Origin: Oryzias latipes
Lineage: Eukaryota > Chordata > Actinopteri > Beloniformes > Adrianichthyidae
Direction: 5' to 3'
Length of the DNA: 64,000 bases
Assembly: GCF_002234675.1 (NCBI RefSeq)
Contig: NC_019866.2
Span: forward strand, 13,173,261 to 13,237,260
The notes under the pieces were generated by a model. It saw only the letters and a list, made by a program, of their open reading frames with translations. It had not been told where the DNA came from and did not search any database. The translations under genes were made by a program, and so were the position numbers. Below, piece by piece: positions 1 to 11,100 of the stretch. The stretch's first letter is position 1; each line of letters starts with the position of its first letter.

Positions 1-662
1 ACTAATACCTAATACCGATAATACCAATACCTAATACCTGTACATTTGTTGCATTAAGATGAGAGGCACAGGGTGTCTTTTATTTTGAAAGGACATCCTG
101 TGAACCTCTGTCAAACATTTGAAACTATTTAATAGTTTTGAAAAATTAGCTATTTTCTGTTTATCTTTTATTATAACCAAAATACAATAGTTAATTTATG
201 TTTATTATAGCAGTAACAACAACATAAATACAAATTTGCTTTCTCTTTTTATAAAAGGTACAGAAAGGCTTTTTGTTGCAGGTTGTTTTAACCCAACATT
301 ATACATATGAGATAACCTATATACATTATTCCAACACTTTTTGGCTCCTACAAGGTATATTTATGCTCAGTGAGAAATCGATCCGAATGAATCTTTAAGT
401 GTAAATGATTGCTGACTTCTGCATTAAAGCAGAATAAACCATTGAGTTATGCAGAAAGCCTTATTTTAATCCAAATGCTTGACATAATCTGTTTTCTTTA
501 CAGAAATAAATGTAAAGCTCAAAACAAGAAAGAAAGAAGAAAAATGACTCCTTGTTATGTGAGTTCCCCAAAAAAAAGTATTAAAAGTTTAAACCGAAGA
601 TCAAACAAAGTAAAAGGAGAAGAACAGTAAAAATTGCACTAGTTTAGGATGTTTTTTTGCAC
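1..662. other. AT-rich non-coding stretch, no gene seen
   Basis: No exon with splice sites or family similarity is visible on either strand. The first 40 bases are a short, degenerate AATACC-type tandem repeat that probably continues beyond the left edge. Because znf207 is transcribed leftwards, this interval is either its 3' UTR or an intron leading to exons outside the window. The short open frame at 409-630 is lysine- and asparagine-rich and looks like chance. Confidence 0.5.
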
Positions 663-1696
663 TTATGCTAAACTCTTTTGGACACCTGAGTATCCAGCTG
701 GCGGGATCCCTGGAGCACCACGGACAGGGAGGAAACCAGGCTGAGTCAAAGGAGGGACGAAACCGGCCTGAGGCAGACGAGCAACAGGTTGCTGGAAAGA
801 GGAACGCGGCTCATCATCGTCATCCTCTTCATCAGAATCGTCCTGATTCAGCTTTCTCTTTTGAGTGTCTGAGCATAAAAAGAATAATGGTATTTATAAA
901 CACGCAAAGCATAAGGTTGATTGTATTGTTCTGTGATTTTAGAAATATGATAAAGAACCTTGGTTTTTTTGCTCCAAAACCCTTCGTCTCTCCTCCATGT
1001 CTTTCTCTGGAATACCTTCCATCCCATAAATTTCCAGTTCAATATCTGTTCTTCCGGGTATTGCATTGGGAACTCCATCAATTGTTTCTTTGTGCACCTA
1101 GTCATCAAATAGCATTTTGCTCCTCTTTAAATTCAATATTTTTGCATTTTGAACCAACAACTGACCAGTGACCTCACTCACCTGCATACAGTGAATAGCG
1201 AGTCCCGGGCCGGTGTACAGCTTCTTGTGACAGATGTGGCATTTAAAATGTTTCGCCTTCTGATGCTGAATGAGTATTTTTTCATCATCAAAATCCCTGT
1301 TACAATACCTGAAAATACGGTTTAGGAAACTCCTGAACTTGACAGATTTATGACTGTTTTTACAAAAGAACATATTCAAAATACGATTGTATAGGTTTGA
1401 CATTTTTGATATAACCGTTGTTTGACTTTAACATCCTTATACAGAACCTCCGTAGAAATAAAACTTTTGTTTATAGGAAACAGTGAGCAGATAATGTTTT
1501 GCTAGTAGTATAAGTATGCTGTGTGTGAGAGCCTGATGAGCGCGAGCCGAATGAGTTAGCAAGGACTCGCCGTTATTACTCATGTAATACAGCTATTCAT
1601 AATTATTAAGAACAATATTCCTTATAAAAAAAATTTGTTATACAAGTAAGGATACCAACACCAAGGTTTCATTTGCTTCTTCTTCTTTCTTCCCAT
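663..1696 (-). CDS. znf207: ZNF207/BuGZ zinc-finger protein, N-terminal exons (possibly incomplete)
   Basis: ZNF207 (BuGZ) binds spindle microtubules and BUB3 and promotes kinetochore loading and spindle assembly. Exons on the minus strand are 1656-1696, 1182-1308, 959-1097 and 663-868, all with AG/GT borders and compatible phases. Exon 1 encodes [14 protein letters not shown]. Exon 2 carries two C2H2-type fingers ([15 protein letters not shown], then [10 protein letters not shown]). Exon 3 carries [20 protein letters not shown] and exon 4 the acidic [11 protein letters not shown] run followed by a proline-rich stretch. Read through, the frame stops at 663-665 and gives about 170 residues, whereas vertebrate ZNF207 is about 480 and includes a BUB3-binding GLEBS motif, which is absent here. 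A TCAG|GTGTCC splice donor lies just before the stop, so exon 4 may splice to exons beyond the left edge. The start ATG at 1696 is the family start. The family assignment is firm; the C-terminal end is uncertain. Confidence 0.85.
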
Positions 1697-2221
1697 GATT
1701 TTAGTGCAGTTAGTTTTCCCAATAAACGAATACACACAAGCTTACGCAAAGATGGCGGAGGCTCTCGCGAGAGTTCACTCATTGGCAAAAACATATTCAG
1801 CATCGCCACCTGGTGGCCAAACATACTGATAGCTGTCCAATCTTTTTATTTTGAAAACATCGTTGCTATTAAAGTCAATTCGGTTACACATATATTAAAA
1901 AGAAATATATACATATGTATATATTTTTAATTTTTAAGCAAACGTATCTAAGTAAAGAAAAAGCCGAGGAACCTTTGTAAAGAAGACAAATGCGTACGTC
2001 GGAAATATTTTTAAGGTGTACATAGGGCATGCCCATTCGGCAGGTAAACGAATAAGAGCCTATCAGACCATCCCTCTTGGCAGTTGCTGTAATCGTCAAC
2101 AGCTAAATATTACTGCGCGTGTGTTACTGATTCTTTTAAAATAACAAAGCGTAGCTTTTTGACACGTTCTCGAAACTACGAATTTAATCGACTGAAGCTT
2201 CCCTTGTGCCACAGAAAGACA
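1697..2221. promoter_or_regulatory. Bidirectional promoter between znf207 and the C17orf75 homologue
   Basis: The two start codons face away from each other 525 bp apart, an arrangement also found in mammals. The interval contains the palindrome TCTCGCGAGA at 1763-1772, a core-promoter motif known to bind BANP and linked to divergent housekeeping promoters. A YY1-type AAGATGGCGG lies at 1749-1758 and a CCAAT box near 1837. The motifs are seen directly; bidirectional promoter function is inferred from geometry. Confidence 0.65.
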
Positions 2222-5013
2222 ATGTTTACCTCCCAAACATCGTCGTTCCAAGATTCAATTGACGTGGAGGACAGAGATGACTTTGATTCTGAAGAAATCT
2301 CTGGCTACAGCCAGAAGGCTCAGCTTTACTGCTATTACGCCATCTACCTTTATCAAGGCTCAAGGTAATGATTCAAATTCACGTTTCTCTCCATTCTGCT
2401 TTGAAGTCCTTCTCATTTTCTGTAATTTAGTTCGGAGGACAGCTTATTTATGCGTGAGGAAAATTAAAAACTTGTAACTTAATGTAACCAATATTAAAAC
2501 ATGTTTTCAATTAACAGTTTTACTTTCAATGCAAACAGGAAATCCTCGTGAGCTCGATTATTCCTCCAGCTGTTTTGTCTGTTCTATCTGGTGGCGACAT
2601 TTGTGGAGATGATCTCGATTTAATCTGTGAAAACCTAACCACGTGATGATTCTTAGATCTGAAGCTTCTGAGGAAAATGTGGCATGGAGCCAGAGCCGTG
2701 CAGACTCCACAACAACTCTGGAAGACTTTAGGTAACAAAGGAGCCACATGCTTCCCCTCCACCTGCTTCCAGTGGTTGCTTCTCTGTGGCTTTCTCTGTT
2801 CTGCATTCGTGCATCCACGGGCTGCTTTTGGAAACCCGATCATCACAGAATCAATCATGTCTTTGCTCATGATTTTGTCCTGATTGATCATTGGTGTGCT
2901 GATGAGTTTCCTTGTCCTGGACGGTCTGATCGTGTGGATGGTGTCTCATCTCCAGGCGTTTAGTGGAGTTATCAATCTCTGAATGCTTTTGGAACAGTGT
3001 CGTGGAAAAGCTTCAGACTCAGTCACGTGTTGTGCATTTTCTAATTCATCTGCTTCTTCCATTTCTTCCTGTTGAACTGACCTTCAGAATCATCGGTTGT
3101 GCCTCTTTTCTAACAAGAAGTTTCATCCACAGCCTGACTCTGATTGACAGCAGCCTGCCGTCAGAGGCAGAACCAGAGTTGCGGACCTACATTTCAAGGA
3201 GGCTGAGCAAAGGAGCTCTTCTTGGAGGAATGGGCAACATTGCTACAGTGGAGCTTAGGTATTTATTTTTAATTTTGCAAACAGATTTTTTTAGTTTAAA
3301 AATGCCTAACTTGTTTTCCCACAAACATGACATGAAAGAATGAATATGGAAACTCATGTTTATCGTTTACTTCTCAGTATTCCAGAGCAGGCAGTCGGCT
3401 GCTACTGCTGTCTCCTTGAGCAGGAAAAATCTCCAGAACAGCCAGATGCTGATGGAAACGGATATGTCATCTGCTTCTTGGGGGGGTCAGAGAAAGGACT
3501 GAACTTATATCCTTGGTATTTTTAATCCATCTTCAATTCTTACATTGTTTGAGTTTATCCAAAAAAAAGCAGCATTCTTTAACTGCTAACACATTTCGAT
3601 TGGAGCTCGACAAATATGTGCAAGGACTGCATAGCAGCCTTCAGACCCCAGAGGTATGGCAGTGCAGTTACACACACACACACACACACAAAAGAAAATA
3701 TACAAACATTATTACATTGAATTTTAAAAAAAGGTTACAAACCAACTGTGTTTGTTGCAGCTGCAGAACCTGGAGACAGAGGTGCGTCCCTATCTGAGCC
3801 GGTGGTACGAGGAGTCGGTGATGCACATTTATCGATTGGTGCAACTGGTCCAGAACAACATTACCTTTCTGTTGCATGCTGTGAGTCCTTCTAAACTTCC
3901 AGTGCAAGTACACATTCTTGTGCTATAGTTATAATAGGGTTTGGAAACAACCTAAATTTATCTACAAGATGCACACATTTTTATGAACATTAAAGTACAA
4001 CTGTGATCTCTAAAATTTACCATCAAACACTTCAATGCAGTCCAGTCATAGCTGTGTGTCTGTCTGTATGTTTTTCAAATGCTAAACTTTTGTTTTCCTC
4101 CAGGCTCTGAGTCACACGCATGTAGAAGTCATCAATTCAGACGAGAAGACAAAAGCCGATGTGTTTAGGTAAATAGATCTGACTTAAAATAAATATCACA
4201 AATATCAAGATATATATTTATCGTTTTAGGACACTGCATCAGCTCAATTTTTATTGATTTTTGTTGTTGTCCCAGTTTCATTAAAGCAGCCAGTTTGCAG
4301 GGCCTGTCCCAGCAGGACACCACATCTGCCTCTCTGTGCAAAGCCATGTCAGAGGACACGCAGTCTGACCTTGTGATTGACTGCTCCACCAGCCCCCCAA
4401 CGTTCACAAACACTGGTAAAAAAAAAAAAAATTACTGGGACACACACGCTATGTGTGTATGGTTGGGATTTAACGCTGCTGTTCTGTGCCTTAAGTTACT
4501 AATCGCTTCTGCGATGAATGGATCCAGGCCTTTCTAAATGCAGCAGAGCGCTGCAACCCTTTCCTGCTCAGACAGATACTGGAGAACTTCAAACTCAAGG
4601 TGAGGGAAAGCGACCAAATAAGTCACAGCATTTTAAGCATTTTTTATTCATTAACTTTTGTCCTAAGGTGAAGTTATCAATAAACATAAACAGAAATTTT
4701 TTTATTGGTTTATTAATGTTTTATGTCCCCAATAATCGTTATTTCCCACTCCCACTTCTGCTTCCTCTCTCATCATCCATCACCTGCTACTCTGCAGGCC
4801 ATCCAGGACATGAACAGCCTGAAGCGCTTTGTGAGGCAGGCGGAGATGAGTCACTACGCCTTGTTTCGGTGCTGCCAGTTCCTTCAGACTTGCGGTAACG
4901 GCGACGTGTTGCTGCAGAACGCCAGAGCGGAGCACAGCGATTTACCCGAAGCCTGCAACATCATAACAGTTCTGGAGGAGTTCCTGAGTGAGCAGAACCA
5001 GGCCCAAGCCTGA
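2222..5013 (+). CDS. c17orf75: C17orf75/Njmu-R1 homologue
   Basis: Homologue of human C17orf75 (Njmu-R1), a conserved, poorly characterised protein reported to bind the WDR11/FAM91A1 complex that tethers endosome-derived vesicles at the Golgi. Exons: 2222-2364, 2657-2731, 3133-3258, 3378-3506, 3593-3653, 3761-3880, 4104-4168, 4276-4415, 4496-4599 and 4798-5013, summing to 393 codons (392 aa; the human protein is about 396). Diagnostic blocks are SLPSEAEPELRTYISRRLSK, VICFLGGSEKGLNL, LELDKYVQGL, ITFLLHA and AIQDMNSLKRFVRQAEMSHY. The small exon 2 (RSEASEENVAW...) was found by phase and position. The intron between exons 4 and 5 is U12-type AT-AC and is listed separately. Poly(A) signals AATAAA lie at 5092-5097 and 5142-5147. 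The start ATG precedes an acidic N-terminus like that of the human protein. Confidence 0.93.
3507..3592 (+). other. c17orf75: U12-type (minor spliceosome) AT-AC intron
   Basis: An 86-bp intron begins ATATCCTT, an exact match to the U12 AT-AC donor, and ends CTAAC-AC. TTCTTTAAC, matching the U12 branch-point consensus, lies about 10 nt upstream of the 3' end. No GT-AG alternative joins exons 4 and 5 in frame, whereas the AT-AC junction restores GLNLFRLELD, which aligns with GLELFRLELD in the human protein. Confidence 0.88.
3670..3690. repeat. (CA)n microsatellite
   Basis: About ten CA units lie in the intron after exon 5 of the C17orf75 homologue. Confidence 0.9.
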
Positions 5014-6110
5014 CTCCATCAGTATAAAAAGAATATGTCATCGGTGAGAAAGTCCTTCAAAAGTATTTTCTGAGAGAAAAAGTTGTACAGCAATAAAAAA
5101 AAGGTAACATCACTACACTGTATATTAATATATAATATATGAATAAAGTCTGAGGGATTTGGGAAGGACTTCAGAATCTAAGTGGATCATATCTTTGGGG
5201 TAACTACAAAAAATAAATAAAACTGGATATTTTAGAACTAAAAATCTAGTTGTATAGTTTTCCCACATTTGTGCTTTGAACCAAATATGTCTGACCTAAC
5301 AAAGATCCAAATGACAGCATCTGCTCAGATTAGTAGATCTACTCTTTCCTATCTAAAGTCCAAATAGCATGCTCCTTCAGCTTTCCTGTAGTCGCCTACT
5401 TTTCAAGTATTTCAGACTAAACTCTGCACCATCATATCTGTTTTCAATCTATAAATATTAATATTATAAGGTTGTTTTCAATGTCTATTTAAATCCTGCT
5501 GTCTTGTAGATACGTTGTGATGTTTGGGTGTCTTGTTTTTTCTTTTTAAAACATGAATTCATTCTTGTTTACATTAACTGACAGCGAACTGTGGGACTTT
5601 TCACTACATTTAAACAAATTGTGGACAAGTTTCATCTAAAAGTCTAGCCAGAACATTAAAGTGTAGAACAACATTAAAGGATGAACTCCTATTGTAAATA
5701 GCATTCTTTCTTCTCATGTCAGGATTTTATTTCACTCAATAAGAGTCATATTTTTTACATTAAGCTCAAATCATTCTCTTTAAATTCAGGCCAAAGTATA
5801 TAATAGAGCAATATCATCTTGTTGCTGTATATTTTGGAGTTGTGACCCAGGTGGAGTGTCACAATATAACTGATGTGTGATGTGTGATGTGTGTAATTAT
5901 ACAACTGACTGTGATTTCCTGTAGAGTTTGAACTCAAATAAACAACGACTTGGGCTTTGTTGTTAAGTCAACACACATGACTTCCACTTTTCTTCTCCTC
6001 CAAAACAAAAAGATGTAGATGTGACAGTTTAGTTAGTGAAAGGAAATGTCCTCTCTACACACGAGAAGACATGTTGGATGTTGGCATGTTGGATCTGCAT
6101 CTCGATTCCT
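5014..6110. other. Convergent intergenic region with 3' UTRs
   Basis: This tail-to-tail interval separates the C17orf75 homologue (plus) from the PH-domain gene (minus). Plus-strand AATAAA signals lie at 5092 and 5142. A minus-strand AATAAA (read as TTTATT at 5726-5731) is a candidate end for the PH gene. No further coding exon is seen. Confidence 0.6.
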
Positions 6111-8076
6111 TCACTGGGTTTCCTCCTCTGAAACTGCAAAGAAACATTAAATCCTTAAGCAAACGTCGGGAGATATTTGAGGGAACTCTGTGGTTGGAGT
6201 TACCCGTCGTGCAAAAAGTCTTCCTTAAATGACAGGTCGGGACGTCATAAGTGGGATCTGAAGAAAACAGATTTCACACCAAACAATGAGTTTCTGCTTT
6301 TTTTTGTTTGTTAAAGAACATTAAAAACTGAACTTTGACTCACCCTCACATTCAGTCTTTTTAAAGTAAGATCTGGGAGAATCATACACATCATCCATCT
6401 TTGTTGGAGTGCTGATCTTCTGAATGGCTGACAACAGAAGATGATTTGACTTCAGAGATCAGCAAGCGCTTTTAAGAAAGGAAATGTACTTGATGAATTT
6501 TTCTACTAAACCTCTGCAAGGTAAGTGATCATAGTCTCCATCTGATTGGTGATCTTCACCACTGAACTCACTGGAATGAGATTCGGGGTGATCTGAAAAA
6601 GGAGGAGAAAATCAGGATCAGAAGGGGCAACAGCGTGACGCTGCAACCATTCAGATCCCTTCTAGAGAGAAAAAATATGAAGCCCTGGGCGTAACATTCA
6701 AAAGACAAAAAAAAAAAAAATCAAATCGGTTATTGGTGGTCACAATTTAGCATTTTATTACCAGAATTTAGTATTTTGTGACCACAATTTAGTATTTTAT
6801 ATACACAAATTAGCATTTGGTTGTCACAAATGGGCATTTTATAAGCATTTTTTGGCCACACTGTAGCATTACGTGTTCACAAATTAGCACTTTGTGCGCA
6901 CAAATTTGTATTTTAGTATCCTCAACTCTTCCTACTAATTTGTGGCCACAAAATACAAATTTTGTGTGCAAAAGAATCTAAATTTGCCCCTACAAAATAC
7001 GATACTGTGACCACAAAATGCTAATTTGTGGGCACATGTGTATTTGTTGTTCACATATAGGCATATTCTGCCAGGTTTTACTGGTTATTACGTCGGATGC
7101 CCTTCCTGACAGAGGGAGGCACAGGGAAACCCAGTCATAGTTTAACCCTTGTGCTATCTTAGATGACCCCACCCTTACATTGACGTGTTCTCCATACTGT
7201 GACAAAGGTGGATAAAGGTGAAGAGGATTTCATGTAATCCATGGACACCAGTGAAGATCACAAATCATTGAAGAAAAAAGGTTCAGTGCACTGTCTTGCG
7301 GGGTCTAGATGACTCCACTCCCAATGTTAAAGATCCCAGGATGGCACAAAGGTTAAGGATCCTAGTGAAATAGATCACTATTGGATATTCAACTTACAGC
7401 TGTGCTCCTCGTAGATCCTGGTTTCAGGGTAGATTTGCTGAGGAGTAAGAGGAGTCGTCTGCATGGGAGGCAGCAGCGTCATGCTGTGACAGTAAGAAGA
7501 AGGTTGGTCTGTTTAAAATAAACTGAACAAAAATATAAATGCAACACTTTTGTTATTGCTGCCATTTTTTATGGTATGAACTCAAAGATTTGAAACATTT
7601 TCCACATACACAAAATAACCAGTTCTCTGAAATATTGTTCACAAATCTGTCTAAATCTGTGATATTGAGCACTTCTCCTTTGCCAAGACAATCCATCCCA
7701 CCTCACAGGTGTGCCATATCAAGATGCTGATTAGACAGCGTGATTATTGCACAGGTGTGCCTTAGACTGGCCACAAGAAAAGGCCACTCTGAAATCTTCA
7801 GTTGTACCACAGCACAATGCCACAGATGCCGCAAGTTCTGAGGGAGCGTGCAATTGGCATGCTGATAGCAGGAATGTCCACCAGAGCTGTTGTTAGGGAA
7901 TTGAATGTCCATTTCTCCACCATAAGCCGTCTCCAAAGACGTTTCCGAGAATTTGGCAGCACATCAAACCGGCCTCACTACCGCAGACCACGTGTAACCA
8001 CACCAGCCCAAGACCTCCACATCCAGCATGTCCACCTCCAAGATCGTCTGAGACCAGCCACTCGGACAGCTGCTGG

Positions 8077-8107
<31 letters not shown>

Positions 8108-11100
8108 GGTTTGCATAACCACAGCATTTCTGCACAAACTGTCAGAAACCGTCTCAGGGAAGCTCATCTGCATGCTCGTCGTCATCATCGAGGTCTCGAC
8201 TTCCCTCCAGTTTGTCGTCGTAACCGACTTGAGTGGGCAAATGCTCACATGCGATGGCGTCTGGCACGTTGGAGAGGTGTTCTCTTCACGGATGAATCCC
8301 GGTTTACACTGTTCAGGGCAGATGGCAGACAGCGTGTGTGGCATCGTGTGGGTGAGCGGTTTTCTGATGTCAATGTTGTGGATCGAGTAGCCCATGGTGG
8401 TGGTGGGGTTATGGTATGGGCAGGCATATGTTATGGGCGACGAACACAGGTGCATTTCATTTATGTCATTTTGAATGCCCAGAGATACCGTGACGAGATC
8501 CTGGGGCCCATTGTTGTGCCGTACATCCAACAACATCACCTCATGTTGCAGCAGGATAATGCACGGTCCCAGGTTGCAAGGATCTGTACACAATTCTTGG
8601 AGGCTGAAAACATCCCAGTTCTTGCATGGCAAGCATACTCACTGGACATGTCACCCATTGACAATGTTTGGGATGCTCTGGATCGGCGGATATGACAGCG
8701 TGTTCCAGTTCCTGCCAATATCCAGTGACTTCGCACAGCCATTGAAGAAGAGTGGACCAACATTCCACAGGCCACAATAGACAACCTGATGAACTCTATG
8801 CGAAGGAGATGTGTCGCACTTCATGAGGCAAATGGCGGTCACACCAGACACTGACTGGTTGTCTGAGTCCCCTGACCCCCTCAATAAAACAAAACTGAAG
8901 ATTTCAGAGTGGCCTTTTCTTGTGGCCAGTCTAAGGCACACCTGTGCAATAATCATGCTGTCTAATCAGCATCTTGATATGGCACACCTGTGAGGTGGGA
9001 TGGATTGTCTTGGCAAAGGAGAAGTGCTCAATATCACAGATTTAGACAGATTTGTGAACAATATTTCAGAGAACTGGTTATTTTGTGTATGTAGAAAATG
9101 TTTCAAATCTTTGAGTTCATACCATAAAAAATGGCAGCAATAACAAAAGTGTTGCATTTATATTTTTGGTCAGTGTATTATCTGCATATGGGCCCGATCC
9201 ATGAGACATTTCATTATCAAGGATAAAACTACGGTGTAAAACCCACATAGGAAGAATCATCAAGATGTATTTCCCCCAAAACAACAACAAAACAATTAAC
9301 TAGTGAGCTGTACAAACGAAAAAGCCTTTCTCATTTTACAGTGTTCCTGCAGAGGTAGACAGGCGCATGGCTTCCCAAAGGTGCTCAATCCATTGCTCTC
9401 TGAGAGCTGCTGTCTTTGCTGCCTACACACACACACACACAAACACACATACACAAAGTTCAGTGACCACATTGAAACACTATTGTTAACTCCCTGAAGG
9501 TCTGACTCACCAACATTTTGCTCTTCCCATTTGCCAAGATGATTTCAAACAGAAAGTGCTTCTTGGAAGCTTTTGGAACCTCTCGCACTGATTGTACCTG
9601 AATCAAGAAAAGCTGGTTAGACACAGAACAAGCCCTTCCTCTTGTGGACCCAGTATGGGCTCAGACTATGGAGGAATTGAGAAAAAAAAGTCCTAGCAGT
9701 TAACAACTGTACACAAAAATAAGACAATAATCATTTCTCACAGCAACATTTTAGATCAAATCACAGCATAAAACATTTACAAAACAAGACAAAAAAACAG
9801 AAATAAAAGAAAGTCAACAAGTTTGAAAAAAAAAAGTTTTCCTTTTTATCTTTGTGTTTAATTTATAGAAACAGCTGTCAAATTTATTGTTACAGTGGGG
9901 CAAAAAAAGTACTTAGTCAGCCTCCAATGTTAAGCTTCTCCCACTTAAAAAGATGAAAGAGGTCTGCAATTTTCATTATAGATATACCTCCAATATGAGA
10001 GACAAAATGAGAAAAAAAAAATCCTGTAAATCACAGTCTGATTTTTAAAGATTTCTTTTGTAAATACTGGTGGAAAATAAGTATTTGGTCAATAACAAAA
10101 GTTCAATTCAATACTTTGTTATATACCCTTTGTTGGAAATGACAGCAGTCAAATGTTTTCTGTAAGTCTTCACAAGGTTTTCATAAACGGGTGCTGGTAT
10201 TTTGGCCCATTCTTCCATCCAGATCTCCTCCGGAGCAGTGAAGGTTTTTGGTTCTGTTGCTGGGCAACACAGACTTTCAACTCCCACCAAAGATGTTCTA
10301 TGGGGTTGAGATCTGGAGACTGGTTAGGCCACTCCAGGACCTTGAAATGCTTCTTACGAAGCCACTCCTTCGTTACCCGGGCAGTGTGTTTGAGATCGTT
10401 GTCACGCAGAAAGACTCAGCCATGTTTCATCTTCAACGCCTTTGCTAATGGAAGGACGATATATGACCTCACTCATTCTTTCCTCTCCACAGGTCCTGGT
10501 CCCTTTGCTAAAATCAGCCTCAAAGCATGATGTTTCCACCCCCATGCTTTACAGTTGGTATAGTTGTCTTTGGATGCAACTCAGCATTGTTTCTCCTCCA
10601 AACACAAGTAAAGTTCTTAGAAAAAACGTTCCATTTTGGTTACATCTATAGGACATTCTCCTAATCCTCTTTTGGATCATCCAAATGCTCTCTAGCAAAC
10701 TTTAGATGGCCCTGCATATGTACTGGCTTTAGCAGGGGGACACGTCTGGTGCTGCAGGATTTGAGTCTGTAGAGTGATGGTAGTCTTTGCTACTTTGGTC
10801 CCAGCTCTCTGCATATCATTCACTAGGTCCCCCGTGTGGTTCTACGATTTAAGTTCACCGTTCTTGTGATCATTTTGACCCCACCGGGTGAGATCTTGCA
10901 GGCAGCCCCAGATGGAGGGAGATTATCAGTGGTCTTGTGTGTCTTCCATTTCCTAAACATTACTCCCACAGTTGATTTCTTCACACCTAGCTGCTTACCT
11001 TTTGGAAATTTAGTCTTCTCAGCCTGGTGCAGGTCAACAATTTGGTTTCTGGTGTCCTTAGACCAGTGTTTTTCAACCTTTTTTGAGCCACGGCACACTT

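Noticed and set aside
3654-3797. GT-AG alternative for the C17orf75 intron after exon 4 using CCTTG|GTATTT
   Set aside because: Every AG downstream gives a frame with a stop before the conserved LELDKYVQGL; only the AT-AC splice keeps the frame.
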